Source: Euphorbia lathyris | Lineage: Eukaryota; Streptophyta; Magnoliopsida; Malpighiales; Euphorbiaceae | DNA length: 64,000 bases | Direction of reading: 5' to 3' | NCBI RefSeq assembly: GCF_963576675.1 | Contig: NC_088918.1 | Span: forward strand, 49,261,501 to 49,325,500 | Shown here: in pieces, positions 34,260 to 44,909 of the stretch | Numbering within the stretch: the first letter of the stretch is position 1 | Layout of the letters: each line of letters opens with the position of its first letter | Notes under the pieces: generated by a model | What the model was told of the DNA's origin: nothing | What the model saw: the letters and a program-made list of their open reading frames with translations, nothing else | Database searches by the model: none | Made by a program: the position numbers and the translations under genes

Positions 34260-36082
34260 TGTTGGAGTTTAGTGTCCTAAAGACAATTGTTTTAGGATAT
34301 AAATATTAATGAATAAATTGTTTATTTAGTCATTTGTTTAATAAGATATATAGCATTAAAATATAACTATATATAAAGGCACAAATCTTTCATGAAGAAA
34401 GTAATCCTAAGTTTATTTAAGTAGTTATAAAGTGTTCATACAAGCATGAAGTGAGACTATACTTTATAATAGACCAATAGACTTAAAATAAACCCAAGTC
34501 AAGTAATATGTTATAGGGGTTGGCATATTACTGTTGAGACTTGCATGTAACAGTGTTTTCTGTCGAGACAGAAAGCTGATCTCACAAGCTTTAGATATTT
34601 AGATATCTAGACAGTTACATGGATCCGGTGAAGGAGTTTATTGGGATTGGGACCCGACTTGAGATAACAGCATGGATTAAATTTATCTAAAAGTGTCAAC
34701 TGTTCATCTCATTGGTATTAGTAGGTATAACTAATCCTCAGACTCAAACATTCGTTAATTAGTGATTCTGGATTATGGAGTCTGATACTTTGATTTTGTG
34801 CGAGCACGATTCAACAGGTGAGAGCCTGGGGTGTGTGAGAGTAGGGTTGGGTATCACACAAAGTAATTGCAAGATAGTTAATGTCAGATTGAACATTCGT
34901 CACTCCCGATAAGTGGGAGATATATCCAAATGGCCGCTTGTGGTGAATTGACTGAAATCCTTGCAAGGTGATAGAGTTAAGAGTAGAAATAAACATTTCA
35001 CTTAACTTATCTTTTTCAGAGTGAATTCAACATGTACAAGTAAAACCGAACTCTTCGTTATATGTAACCTTGACACGTTCTATGGTTATAAGGAATTGAT
35101 CGATATGATATAGTTGATGAATGATCGTATTATATTGTACCTAATACAGAAAGGTTAACGTCAGTTATCAACCTGAGTTCTTAATTGCTCTGGGGCAATA
35201 TCATAGGTTCTTCTAGTAACAGCTCGCTATGGTATTCCGTTATATATATGTTGGAATTAATCGTGATGAATAATTTCAAAGGATATATACGGCTAGTGGC
35301 AATAAAGAACCTAATGGGTCGCATATGGGACTTGGAATCGGAGGACGAAAATGTAATTAGTGAGACGCTATATATATGGGCCGAAATTTGTAGATTAATT
35401 AGGGATAAATTAATTTGATTAATAATTATAATTTGATTATGGTTATGAATTAAATTAATGGATTATCTGATAATATTAATTAGAAGTTTTTATGTGATTG
35501 AAACTCTAATCAATTATCCCTAACATTAATTAATTAGTAATTTGAATAATAATAATTATCTAGATATAATTAGTTATTATTTAGATAGTAGTGAAGTGTT
35601 TATTTAATTATCTAATTAGGAATCCTATTCCGAATGAGATTCCAATTATTTAATTACCTAACACAACTGGGATTATGGTTTTGAGAAGTCTATAAATAGA
35701 CTCCCTAACCCCATAATTCGGCTAGCACTAAATAGAAGGGCTAGAGGAATTGTTCCGCAACCGTCTCAGTTAATTACAATCTTTCTTACTCTCTCTTTGA
35801 TCTCATATCGATTTCTGTTAGAGGCAATCATTGCGATTGCTATTATTAAGGTTGATTACTGATTAGTTATCTTTTTCTGTGTTATTTCTTTTGTTGTTCG
35901 TGGTACACGGATTAAGAGTTGTGGGCACTTCGTTTGCAACCGTAGATAGTTCTTCACCGAAGGTATTATTTTCTATCCCTCTTTATATGAAATAACAATT
36001 AACAGATCTTGGAAAAGAGAAATAGATAAAATAGATAAAATTTTATTATTCCACTGCGCCTAGGCTTGTCTATTTTCCTCCA
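34260..36082 (+). repeat. 3' LTR of Copia-A
   Basis: It is 1823 bp, from TGTTGGAGTTTAG to TTTTCCTCCA. It is the partner of 12550-14391. T1 resumes immediately after it. Confidence 0.93.
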
Positions 36083-37562
36083 CTTCCATTATATTGAGCT
36101 TGTGAGTAATGAGATCTAGGCTTACTCCTCTTAATGTTTCATTATCACCAGCGAAAACCTCCTGGCATTCAATAAGGGTTTGCACAATTGCTTCCTTAAT
36201 CTCTGGCGGAAGCCCCCTCGCAATTTTCACCCTCTTTCCTTCTGAAATAAGGCACGTCTCTGTATCTCCTAGGGCGGCAGTGTTCATATCTTGCTCGTCT
36301 TGTTCATCCTCGTCTTCTTGGGGCGTATGGTTAGGGACGCCATGTAGGTTTTTTGAGCCGTTTTTTGGCTTCCTCTGATCATTATCCCGCCTTTTGCTGT
36401 TAGCACGTACATAGTTAAATGGCGTACCGAGATCAAAGCGGTCGCCTCTGAGAGAAAGGGTCTTCCCAAGATAACGTTATATGCCAGCCGACCATCTAGG
36501 ATGGTAAACTCTTGCTCTCCCTTCCAGGTCTGATTCCCATCCATGATCTCGCATTCTAGTATCACCTGTCCTTTAGTTTGGACGGTATGCCCGGTTACCC
36601 CTAGTATGTCCACGATAGTTGCTTCCACCTGTATAGGATCTATTTTTAGTTTGGCGAATGCATTTCTTGTGATCACATTACATGAACTCCCAGTGTCAAT
36701 CATGACTCGTTTCATGTCCCATACTTTGATGTTCATCACGATCACCAACACACCGGTGTGAGGGCCATTCGCCGAACCAATTTCTGCAAAAGGCTTATTA
36801 AGAGCCGCCTTATCCGAATCATACGTTCTTGCTTTTTTAGCAAGCGACTGATATCCTGGTCCTCCTGCAATAACATTAATCACTCCCTTGCCTTTGTTTC
36901 TGCCACCTTCTTTTTCCTTCCCCTCATTTTGTTCGTTTTCAACGAACCTATCGAGCACACCACATTCAATTAACTTCTTGATCTCTTTATGTAACGCAAA
37001 ACACCGATTAGTGTCATGGCCCTGCCTTCTATGAAATCTGCAATATGCTTTTGCATTTTTTCCCATTGGGATGTGTTGTTCTCCTTTTAGATCGGGGTAC
37101 GTGATGTCTCGTTTAAATCTACTCTTCTCTAGCCATAATAGGACTTTATTTTTAGGGATGTTAAGTGGCGTGAAATTTGGGCCACTTTTGGAGGGGCGCT
37201 TCCCTCTTTGATCTGCCCATCTGCTATCTGTCCATCTATCATCTCGTCTGCCAGATCTGGCATCCGCCCACCTGTTATCTCGTCTACTAGATCCTCCACG
37301 ATCCCTTCTCTCTAGTGAATTATTGACTGACGATTCATTAGTTCGGTTGATATCATCAATCTCCAAGAACCTTTTGCCGCGTTCCACTAATTCCACCATT
37401 GTTTTTGGCTTATGAATAACCAATTTCTCCTGCAATCGTTTGCACCTTGTGTTTTTTATTATAGCCTCTACCGCCGTATTTACGTCGACATTTGTTATGT
37501 TGGTGCACAGTTTAATAAATCGGTTGATATAGGCCCTTAAGGGTTCGCTGATAGGGACGTTT
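36083..37562 (-). pseudogene. T1 gag (C-terminal part) and protease
   Basis: On the minus strand this is a partial capsid domain (EPLRAYINRFIKLC, RCKRLQEKLV), an Arg/Asp-rich low-complexity linker with repeats such as RRDDRWTDSRWADQRG, and a zinc-knuckle-like CRFHRRQGHDTNRC. A retroviral-type aspartic protease follows with VMIDTGSSCNVI (D-T-G intact) and VILGRPFL. The first T1 block ends KLNI before the RT that resumes at 12549. One frame change lies near 36285. It aligns closely with T2 at 45130-46540. The gag N-terminus is absent; sequence changes to another element at about 37562. Confidence 0.88.
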
Positions 37563-37828
37563 TGTCCCTATCTTTTAGCATGATCTACGGTCTAATTTTG
37601 AGCTAAATAAATAAGTTTAATTACAAAATAGTGTGTTTTCAATAAAATAACAAAATAAAAATAAATTTTATGTTTTTAGTTAATCTCCTTTATTTTTGAT
37701 TAATTTCAGAAAAATAAACGCCAAGCTAATTCGGTTCTCGAGGATCGTATTTTGCAGGTACAAGTTAGAAATAAACAAATAAATAATCCATGAGACACAT
37801 GGGGTGACCACTCGTACCTTGTAGTCGA
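37563..37828 (+). repeat. Probable start of the F-element LTR, truncated
   Basis: A TG boundary (TGTCCCTATC at 37563) ends T1 sequence, and Athila-like gag of element F starts abruptly at about 37829. The T-rich text loosely resembles the start of the E1/E2 LTRs. No second copy is visible, so the LTR assignment is inference. I see no gene here. Confidence 0.4.
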
Positions 37829-38820
37829 TCTTCCCTTCCAAGACAGTGAAGTTGCATAATGATATCACTTCCTTTCGGCAACTCGAGTACGAAGCCCTTC
37901 ATGCGGCTTGGGCGAGGTTCCGAAAATTGCTTCGAAGTTGCCCGCACCACGACATCCCCAAGCACGATCTTGTAAGTACTTTTTATCACGGATTAACGCC
38001 TACTAATCGTGCTACCATGGATTCCGCAGCAGGTGGGGACCTATTTAGGAAATCGGCAAGCGAAACATATGAGCTCATCAACGAGCTCGCAAGAAAAAGC
38101 ATTCAGTGGAAAGAAGATGGGCTTGCCGGACCTCTGCGACATCAAGCGTTCGCCATGGAGAAAGAGGCTCCAAAAAGTTTCATGGTTAAGATGAACAAGA
38201 AACTAGACGCTTTAATAGCATAGTTGAGCCTCAACAAAGATGCACCGGTCCTTATGTGCAATCATTATGGTAGAGATCATGACGGACATAATTGCCATAC
38301 CGGTAGCCCTTTCACCGGTGACACCGAAAATGTAAGTTACGTAAAAGGTAACCAAAGGTATAACTCTAACTCAAACTTCTACTCACTCCACCATAATAAT
38401 AATGATAACGGGTGGAGACCTCGATACCAACATCCTAACTTGTCATACGACAATAACAATAACGTATTGAGGCCCCCACCCGATTTTCATCATGAACACA
38501 GGGAGCACGGGCTAGGGCAACCACAAAACGCCTTCGGTGGTTGGAATTCCCAACCTCCCAACAATGTACAAGGTCAATCGATAACTTCCTTGTTAAAGGA
38601 CATTCTAACCTGTCTTGCCGATAATGAGGTGTTTTGTAGGGATTTGAGTCACCAAGTGGCTCATTTAAACCGTGACCAACAGGAGAGACAGCTAGGAACT
38701 CTCCCAATAAATACCGGGAAAAACCCACGAGCTAAGAACAGAGAATCCAGAAAAGCAATAACCCTTCTTAATAGTAAAGGTTCGGATCCATCGGGTTCTA
38801 GTTCAGACATCCTGCAATAA
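37829..38820 (+). pseudogene. Athila-like gag of element F
   Basis: The frame enters at SKTVKLHNDITSFRQ, a core Athila gag motif, and has CPHHDIPKHDLVSTFYHGL and DSAAGGDLF. The N-terminal third is missing. A TAG at 38221-38223 interrupts it where E2 has CAG. The zinc-knuckle-like motif is CNHYGRDHDGHNC, with Tyr where the second Cys is expected. An Asn/His-rich tail follows (NNNDNG) and the frame ends at 38820. No protease, RT or integrase follows; the next ORF is ORF-1 at 39975. Confidence 0.82.
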
Positions 38821-39121
38821 TCACACTCATTGAGAAAGTCGAGCTACTCCGACTGTAAACGTAGCACCGATTTTCATTCTCCAAACCCTTATCTATATGT
38901 ACCATATACGTTTTTCAAATTATTTTCATTTGTGTTCTTGCGTGTTTTCGTTTTCTTTCAAGTTTTTGCATGTTTTCGTTTTCTTTCAATTTTTAAACAA
39001 TTTAAACTTGTTTCTTTCTTTCGACTTCATTTCGTAAAATTTTAAATAAAACCTCAAAGCATAAAAAAATTATAAAACCCGAAAAAGAAAAAAAAATCAA
39101 ATCCCTCTTCGATCCAAACAT

Positions 39122-39845
39122 TCACGCGGGGCGTGTAAATAAGCAAGCCCCACGTGAACGAGCTTCTGCCGATAAAAAGGTGCTAAAAAGCACTACACGT
39201 GGGGCGTACCCCCATACCGCGTCCCGCGTGTTTTTAGACCTGTAGGATTTATATCGCAATAAATGCCATGACCAGAGTATGCAGTGTGCCCCTATACCAC
39301 GCCCCGCGTGTCCTGGGGGAGTTGCGAATTGCAACTCCCCATGGCAGCTTCCCCTTCTCTTTCTCCACACCTACACTCCACCTCCTTCTTCCACCACTCA
39401 CATCACTCCTCCCTCTTCCCCATTAATTTCTCCACTTCTCCACTCCACCTCTTCTATCCTCCAATCACCATCCTTCCTTTAATTCAAATTCAAAATAAAT
39501 TAATTTCCCCTCATTAATATACCATTAATTCCCTAATTAATCCTACAAACTAATTACTATTTAAAAACCCAAAATAATTAAATACCATTAAAACTCCAAA
39601 AACATTAAATACAATAAAAACATAAAAAAATGCTTCAAATTCTCATTTGAAACTTCAGACACGCGGGGCGTGCCCCCTGGCAAGCCCCGCGTGCCACCAA
39701 TTCTTCCTCCCCATTTTGGTCAGAGACCAGAGTACGCGGGGCGTGCTTCCATGCAAGCCCCATGTGCCTCGGTCTCATTGGACCAAAATAGGACCAGAGA
39801 GCGGGATACGCGTGGCGTGGCCCCTTCACGCCCCGCGTACCCCTC
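39122..39845 (+). repeat. Palindromic GC-rich word clusters in the F spacer
   Basis: Variants of ACGCGGGGCGTG are followed about 10 bases later by their reverse complement CACGCCCCGCGT, making imperfect hairpins of 35-40 bp. Examples start at 39123, 39199, 39284, 39659, 39734 and 39808. Spacing is irregular and intervening sequence is unique. Confidence 0.72.
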
Positions 39846-39882
39846 TGGGAATCCGAGCTAAGCTTGGATTCCCATATCTCTC

Positions 39883-39890
39883 CTATTTAA
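39883..39890 (+). promoter_or_regulatory. TATA-like box before ORF-1 of element F
   Basis: CTATTTAA lies 85 bases before the ORF-1 ATG, in pyrimidine-rich sequence. E2 has the same word before its ORF-1 (62726-62733). A promoter function is inferred. Confidence 0.45.
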
Positions 39891-39974
39891 ACCTCACTAT
39901 TTTGTTCCCTTTCCTCCCTCACATCCACTCCATCTCCACTTATTCTCTCAACAAATCACTTAATACTCCTCACC

Positions 39975-41188
39975 ATGACCCGTCAAAAGAGAGCCGCCGA
40001 TATCCGCACTACGCGATCTTCCCGTTTCAACCAAACACCATCACCACCACCACCCGAAGCGAATGAAATACCACCACTCACCATCCAATACCGAGCCCCT
40101 TTCCACATTTTCAATGAGGCCAAGGGAACGGCTTACCAAAATGTCTCCCGTTCCCGCATCATGGCGCTCCCCTACATCAACCTCGACGCCTTCGACCACC
40201 ATAATGTCGGTCGTGCTTTCGAGGATCGTTTACGTGCCCTCGGATGGCACGACCATTTCCATGCATGCTACCGCGTGTACCCCTCTTTGGTACTAGAGTT
40301 CTTCACTACTCTAGCCGCCACCGGTATCTAAGGCAACGCGGTCCTTGCCTTCCGCCTCCAAAACCAACCTTACTCCATCAACACGGCGTGGATTCGCACC
40401 CATTTCACCACGCAAGGGGAAGATGTTGGCCTCACTCAGTGGCCTTCTGGAGTCGCTCCCCGTGACTTTTGGAAGACCATTACGGGGTTGGACACCTTCA
40501 ACATCTCCAACCTCCACCCGAGTAGCATCCGCAGCCCCATCCTCTAACTCCTCCATCGCTTCATGAACTACTACTTCTCAGGGAAAGCCGAGGCCAACAA
40601 GGTCAATAAACTCGAACTCCTTGCCCTCTAATGTTGTGAGAATGGGCTCACTTTTGACCTCTCCCTCAACATTGAGACTATGCTCCAACAAATGAACACG
40701 AGGAGGCGTGCCGGGATAGGTTTGGGGCACTTGGTCACCATCTATGCCTCCTACGCTCTCGGCCAAGAGGCCCTTGACCTTCTACCCATTTTGATCCTTG
40801 CCCTTTGGACAAAAATGCCTTCAAAACCCTCCACCGTCATGCCTCCGGTCCGGGTGAGAGTTCGGGTGCGGGTCAACAATAAGAAGCGGGGGAATGGGAT
40901 TCGGAGTTTGACCTCGATGACTTGGACAATATACCGATCGAACCTTCCTTCTCCACCAACCCCGACTTTCAATCGGTTCATGCCCGGTTGGACATTTTGA
41001 AGGGGAACCAATGCCAAGACCGGGCCACAATGAATGCCCGGTTTGACACCCTCGAGGCCAACCTCGCTACCCGCTTTGACATGTTCGAAGCACAAAGGCA
41101 AGCGGATCGGGCTACCTTCGAGGCCTTCACCAACACCTTCTTCTCCCATTTTAACATTCATGGGAACCCGCCTCCGCCTCAACCATAG
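39975..41188 (+). pseudogene. Athila ORF-1-type protein of element F
   Basis: The ATG at 39975 (MTRQKRAADIRTTRSSRFNQ) follows a TATA-like box. The N-terminus is basic and proline-rich. The body carries YPSLVLEFFTTL, a feature of the ORF-1 proteins found in Athila-type elements, whose function is not known. The C-terminus (about 40970-41160) is Gln/Arg/Ala-rich and probably coiled-coil. TAA codons at 40329, 40545 and 40629 and a frameshift between 40850 and 40920 disable it. E2 carries a homologue in the same relative place. About 400 codons in total. Confidence 0.78.
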
Positions 41189-42161
41189 TCTTCTTGTTTT
41201 ATTTTTATGTTTTATATTTTTTGTTTTTTATATTTTATGTTTTCTTTTTCGTACCTTTGTTTAGTGTATTTTTGTTGTTTTTATTAATATAATTCACTTT
41301 TCGAAGCTTTCATTTATGTTCAAGAGTGTTTTCGTTTAATTTCTTAAACGTTTCGGTACAATAATAAGGTTCACGCAGAGCGCCTATCTCGGCAAGCCCC
41401 GTGTGAACCACCCTTCTGAAGTTAAACATGGCTTGAAACTTAGGTCACGCGGAGCGCGCCCAAAGGCACGCCCTGCGTATCCAAGTCTCTGCCGCAAAAT
41501 AAACACAAATAAGTGTCTCACGCGGAGTGTACCCAATGGTACGCCCCACGTGAGAATAGACCTGTAAGGTCCTCTTTTCCCTCAAACCTTTATTTTTCAT
41601 TTTGTTTTTGTTTTCTTTCCTTTTCACGACGTCTTTGGAATAAACGTCTCTTTAATCACGCGGAGGGCCGTGCAACCCCACACTTACCGTTTGTTTTGCA
41701 CTAACAAAAAAAAAATAAAATAAAATAGACAAAATGATTAAACTACTAAATTAGTTCAAATTTTTCCCGACTCACGACCTCCCTCGGAAATTAATTAAAA
41801 GTTCTGTTATTTGTCTTTAAGAGTAAAATCGTTAAAATATAAAGGATCAGTTTAATTAAGAAATTTAAGTCTTGATTTTGAAGTTAAGGAATTTATGCAT
41901 AGTCGAGAATTGTGCTTAACAAAAAGCATTGAGTCCTAACCCACGAGTTATCTCTATAATGAAATTTAAAAAAGGCAATAAAGACGGGATTTTTGAAAAT
42001 TTTACGAGAACTTGAAAGTACACAATTAAACCCGAAATTCATGTTGTTGAAACACCTTTCCACATGATTTTGATTTGACAAAATTATTTATGTAAATGAT
42101 AAAAATATTCTAACATATTAAATTTAAATGCTTTGATTTATTCACACTAATGTGTTTGTTC
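41189..42161 (+). other. Non-coding 3' region of element F
   Basis: No gene is seen. A third cluster of palindromic words lies at 41373-41670 (units starting near 41373, 41444, 41519 and 41656). The rest is AT-rich. This may include part of a 3' LTR, but no second copy exists in the window and no clear boundary can be set before 42162. Confidence 0.5.
41373..41670 (+). repeat. Third palindromic word cluster of element F
   Basis: Units such as CACGCGGAGCGCG and CACGCGGAGTGTACC are each followed by a degenerate reverse complement (for example ACGCCCCACGTGA). They are more diverged than the spacer clusters. Confidence 0.65.
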
Positions 42162-42594
42162 AATGTTGAGTTAATTTGATTTTTAAGACATTAAGATAAA
42201 AAGCCTAAAGGCCCATAAGAGGAAGTCAAGCCCAAGTCAACAGATCAAGATCTCACGGCCCAGGAAGACAAAACATAGTCGTTCTAAGCAAAGCACTAGC
42301 TCAGCATGAAGAAGGATCGAGAAGCCTTCTATCAATTGCTTCAAGATGAAGCTGCTGAGTTGAACGACAAGAAGTACAAGTCAGCGACAGAACAGAACCA
42401 ACTTAGAGATAAAGTATTTCTACTTTGGGTAAAGCTCAGAAGACGCAATAAGCTGTCTGGAAGACTTTACTATAAATGTTGAAACATTCTGTTCATCTGA
42501 TGAAAAGCTACTAAGCACTGCCGTAGACAGAAGATACAAGAATCTCATTAGCCAACGACACTGAGCACGTCCAGAATGAAAGCGACAGGAAGCC
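42162..42594 (+). repeat. Probable 5' part of the Copia-D (SIRE-like) LTR
   Basis: It starts TGTTGAGTTAAT, has SIRE-style composition and a TATA-like CTATAAATG near 42470, and ends where T2 gag sequence begins. The end of such an LTR and a matching primer site occur at 49931-50150. The assignment is inferred because the other LTR of Copia-D is outside the window. Confidence 0.5.
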
Positions 42595-42601
42595 GTTAGC
42601 C

Positions 42602-43060
42602 TTCGCCCCCGAGATAGAGATCTTTCCGTCGGGGTAGATCACCCCCATCTACTGGTCGTAGACAAAGCAAGAGGCCAGTAGAGACGCCTCGATCGGATAG
42701 GCCACCACCACCACCTAACCAAGGAGAGGATAGAAACGTTCCATCGGGAAACCACGGAGGAAATAACGGCCAAGCTCCTCCTAGAGGAAAGGTGGTGGAG
42801 GTGGGCATTCGCCATCAGATCCATCGTCTGGATCTAGCTCCTCATCTTCTCTAAGTAGATCTCCCCCTAGAAGACCGCCGAGCGCGGGTCCAGAGAATTT
42901 TGATGATCGTGTGAGAGCTGCGGTGCTTCACATTAATGAAGAGAATGCCCGACATAATCCATTCGCTAATCGCGATTCGCCCTTTACAGCATGGATCGAA
43001 GCTGAGGAAACGGAGAGGCATTTTAAAATACCTAATATACCCATTTACATGGGTGTGGAC
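42602..43060 (+). pseudogene. T2 gag N-terminal part
   Basis: It is Arg/Ser/Pro-rich at the start (SPPR, RRGRSPPSTGRRQSKRP), then Gly/Ser-rich with at least one frameshift near 42790. After that it is open from about 42850 through AAVLHINEENARHNPFANRD and TAWIEAEETERHF to the solo LTR at 43061. Gag continues in frame at 44910 after the LTR and one duplication are removed. Confidence 0.78.
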
Positions 43061-44909
43061 TGTTGGGGTTTAGTGTCCTATAGTCAATTGTTGCGGGATA
43101 CAAACTTATTGTAAATGAATTGTTCTTTATATCATTTGTTTTAATGAGATATATGTTTTATAACTATATAAAGGCAATCCCTTTTAAGCACTAAATAAAG
43201 TCTAATAAAAGGAAATCCGTAAGTTTGTTTAAAGTGATTATAAAGTGTTCATACAAGCATGAAGTGAGACAAAACTTTATAATAAACTAATAAACTTAAA
43301 ACCACCCCAAGTCAAGTGATATGTTTAGGATTGATATATCACAGTTGAGACTTGTATGTAACAATGTCTTCTGTCCGACAGAAAGCTGATCTCAAAAGCT
43401 TCATATATATAGATATCTGGACAGTTACATAGATCCGGTGAAACGTTGTTCATTAGGATTAGGGATCCGACTTGAGATAACAGGATGGGTAGATTCATCC
43501 TTGTCAACTGTTCATCTCATTGGTATTACTAGGTATAACTAATCCTCAGACTCAAAAGAATGTTAATTGGTCATCCTGAATTACTGAATGTGAGACTTTG
43601 ATCCTGCGGTCCCACGATCCTTACCAGAGATGACTCTGGGGTATGAACTGCAAAGGTTGGGTGTCACAGGAATAATTTCAGGGTAGTTATACATTGGATT
43701 GAGCATTTATCACTCCCGATTAATGGGAGATACATCCAAGGATCGCTTGTGGAAGACTCGACTCTAAACCCTTGCAAGGTGATAGCTTAAGAGTAGAAAT
43801 ACAGATTTCACTTAACCTATCTTTTTGAGTTGACTCGGCCAAGAACAAGTAAAACGAACGTCTCGCTATATGTGACTTGACATTACCCATAGTCATAAGA
43901 TTCAGTTCAAGGATGTAGTTGATAAAGGATCGTATTATACCGTAACTAATACGGAAGGGTTAACGACAGAATCAACCTGTCTTCTTAACGGACTCTGGGG
44001 GAATGATTACAGACTTGCCTATAACATACTCAGTACATCATTCCGTTATGCAAGGATTAAATATAATTCTTGAAGAAATTAATTTAATAGTTGCATACGG
44101 CCAGAAGTAGTAAGGACCTAATGGATCACACATAAGACTTGGAACCAAAAGAGAGATGGATATGATTAATAGATGGAAGCCCAATTGAGCCCAGTAAGGC
44201 CCAAATATATGGAGGGGGCCGAAATTTATATATAGAAATAATGAATTAATTTTATTCCATTAGGATTATGAATTAAATTAATTAAGAGATAATTAAATTA
44301 GGAGTTTTAATTAGATTAATATACTCCTATTATTATCCAATTAGGTTATTTATTATTATCCTAAATATATTAGATATATAGTGAGATAATAATTAGGAAT
44401 CCTATTCCGAATTGGATTCCTATTAAGTAACCTATTCCTATCTAACTAGGGTTTAGATACAAGCAACTATATATACCCCCTCCCTATAGGAATTTCGACT
44501 AAGCCTATCCCTCCCCCTTATAGTGATTTTCGAAATTGCTAATGAGAGAGAGAAAAAGAATTCTCATCCCCTAGTTCGTGGACAAGAATTCATACGGCAT
44601 TCCATCGATTGATTAATCTTATTCATCCCTCTTTCTCCTTGATCTTGTGTTGGTTAATTAGAGGCAATCTAATTTGGTTGCATCTCATAAGGGTTGATTT
44701 TATCTTAACCTCACCGTATTCTACTTTGCGGTTGGAACCTCGGAGAAGAATTGTGGGCGCTTCTTTAACAATGATAGATTGTTCATCGAAAGGTATTCCT
44801 TCTTATCCCTCTTTATATGAAATAACGATTAACGAATCCTATGGTTAAAAGGAAATAGGCTAAAAAAATTTATATTTCCGCTGTTATACCTTAGCCCTAA
44901 TTTCCTTCA
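43061..44909 (+). repeat. Solo LTR of the Copia-C family in T2 gag
   Basis: It is 1849 bp, from TGTTGGGGTTTAG to TTTCCTTCA, and aligns with the Copia-C 5' LTR along its full length. Perfect duplications TGGAC flank it at 43056-43060 and 44910-44914. It contains no gene; a short conserved open frame near 44609-44848 lies in the LTR leader. Confidence 0.94.

Larger units (their letters stand above)
12550..36082 (+). mobile_element. Copia-A: Ty1/Copia element (Angela/Tork-like), with two nested elements
   Basis: LTRs at 12550-14391 and 34260-36082, a primer site, a 2.3-kb leader, ruined gag and pol and a polypurine tract are all in order. The flanking duplications are CTTCT (12545-12549) and CTTCC (36083-36087). 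Removing the element and one duplication restores T1 length exactly when aligned with T2. Copia-B (17105-22439) and Copia-C (23458-32760) sit inside, so its own length is about 8.9 kb. Coding sequence is far more decayed than the LTR pair. It lacks the protease region and most of RT. Confidence 0.93.
38821..39974 (+). other. Non-coding spacer of element F between gag and ORF-1
   Basis: There is no coding potential. It is T-rich after gag, then has two clusters of GC-rich palindromic words (39122-39320 and 39659-39845) separated by AT-rich sequence, then a TATA-like box and a short leader before ORF-1. The E2 element has a spacer with the same order of parts at 62041-63322. Confidence 0.7.

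Noticed and set aside
39975..41188. F ORF-1 as a host gene captured by a retrotransposon
   Set aside because: The same protein type recurs in E2 in the same place after Athila-like gag, so it belongs to the element family.
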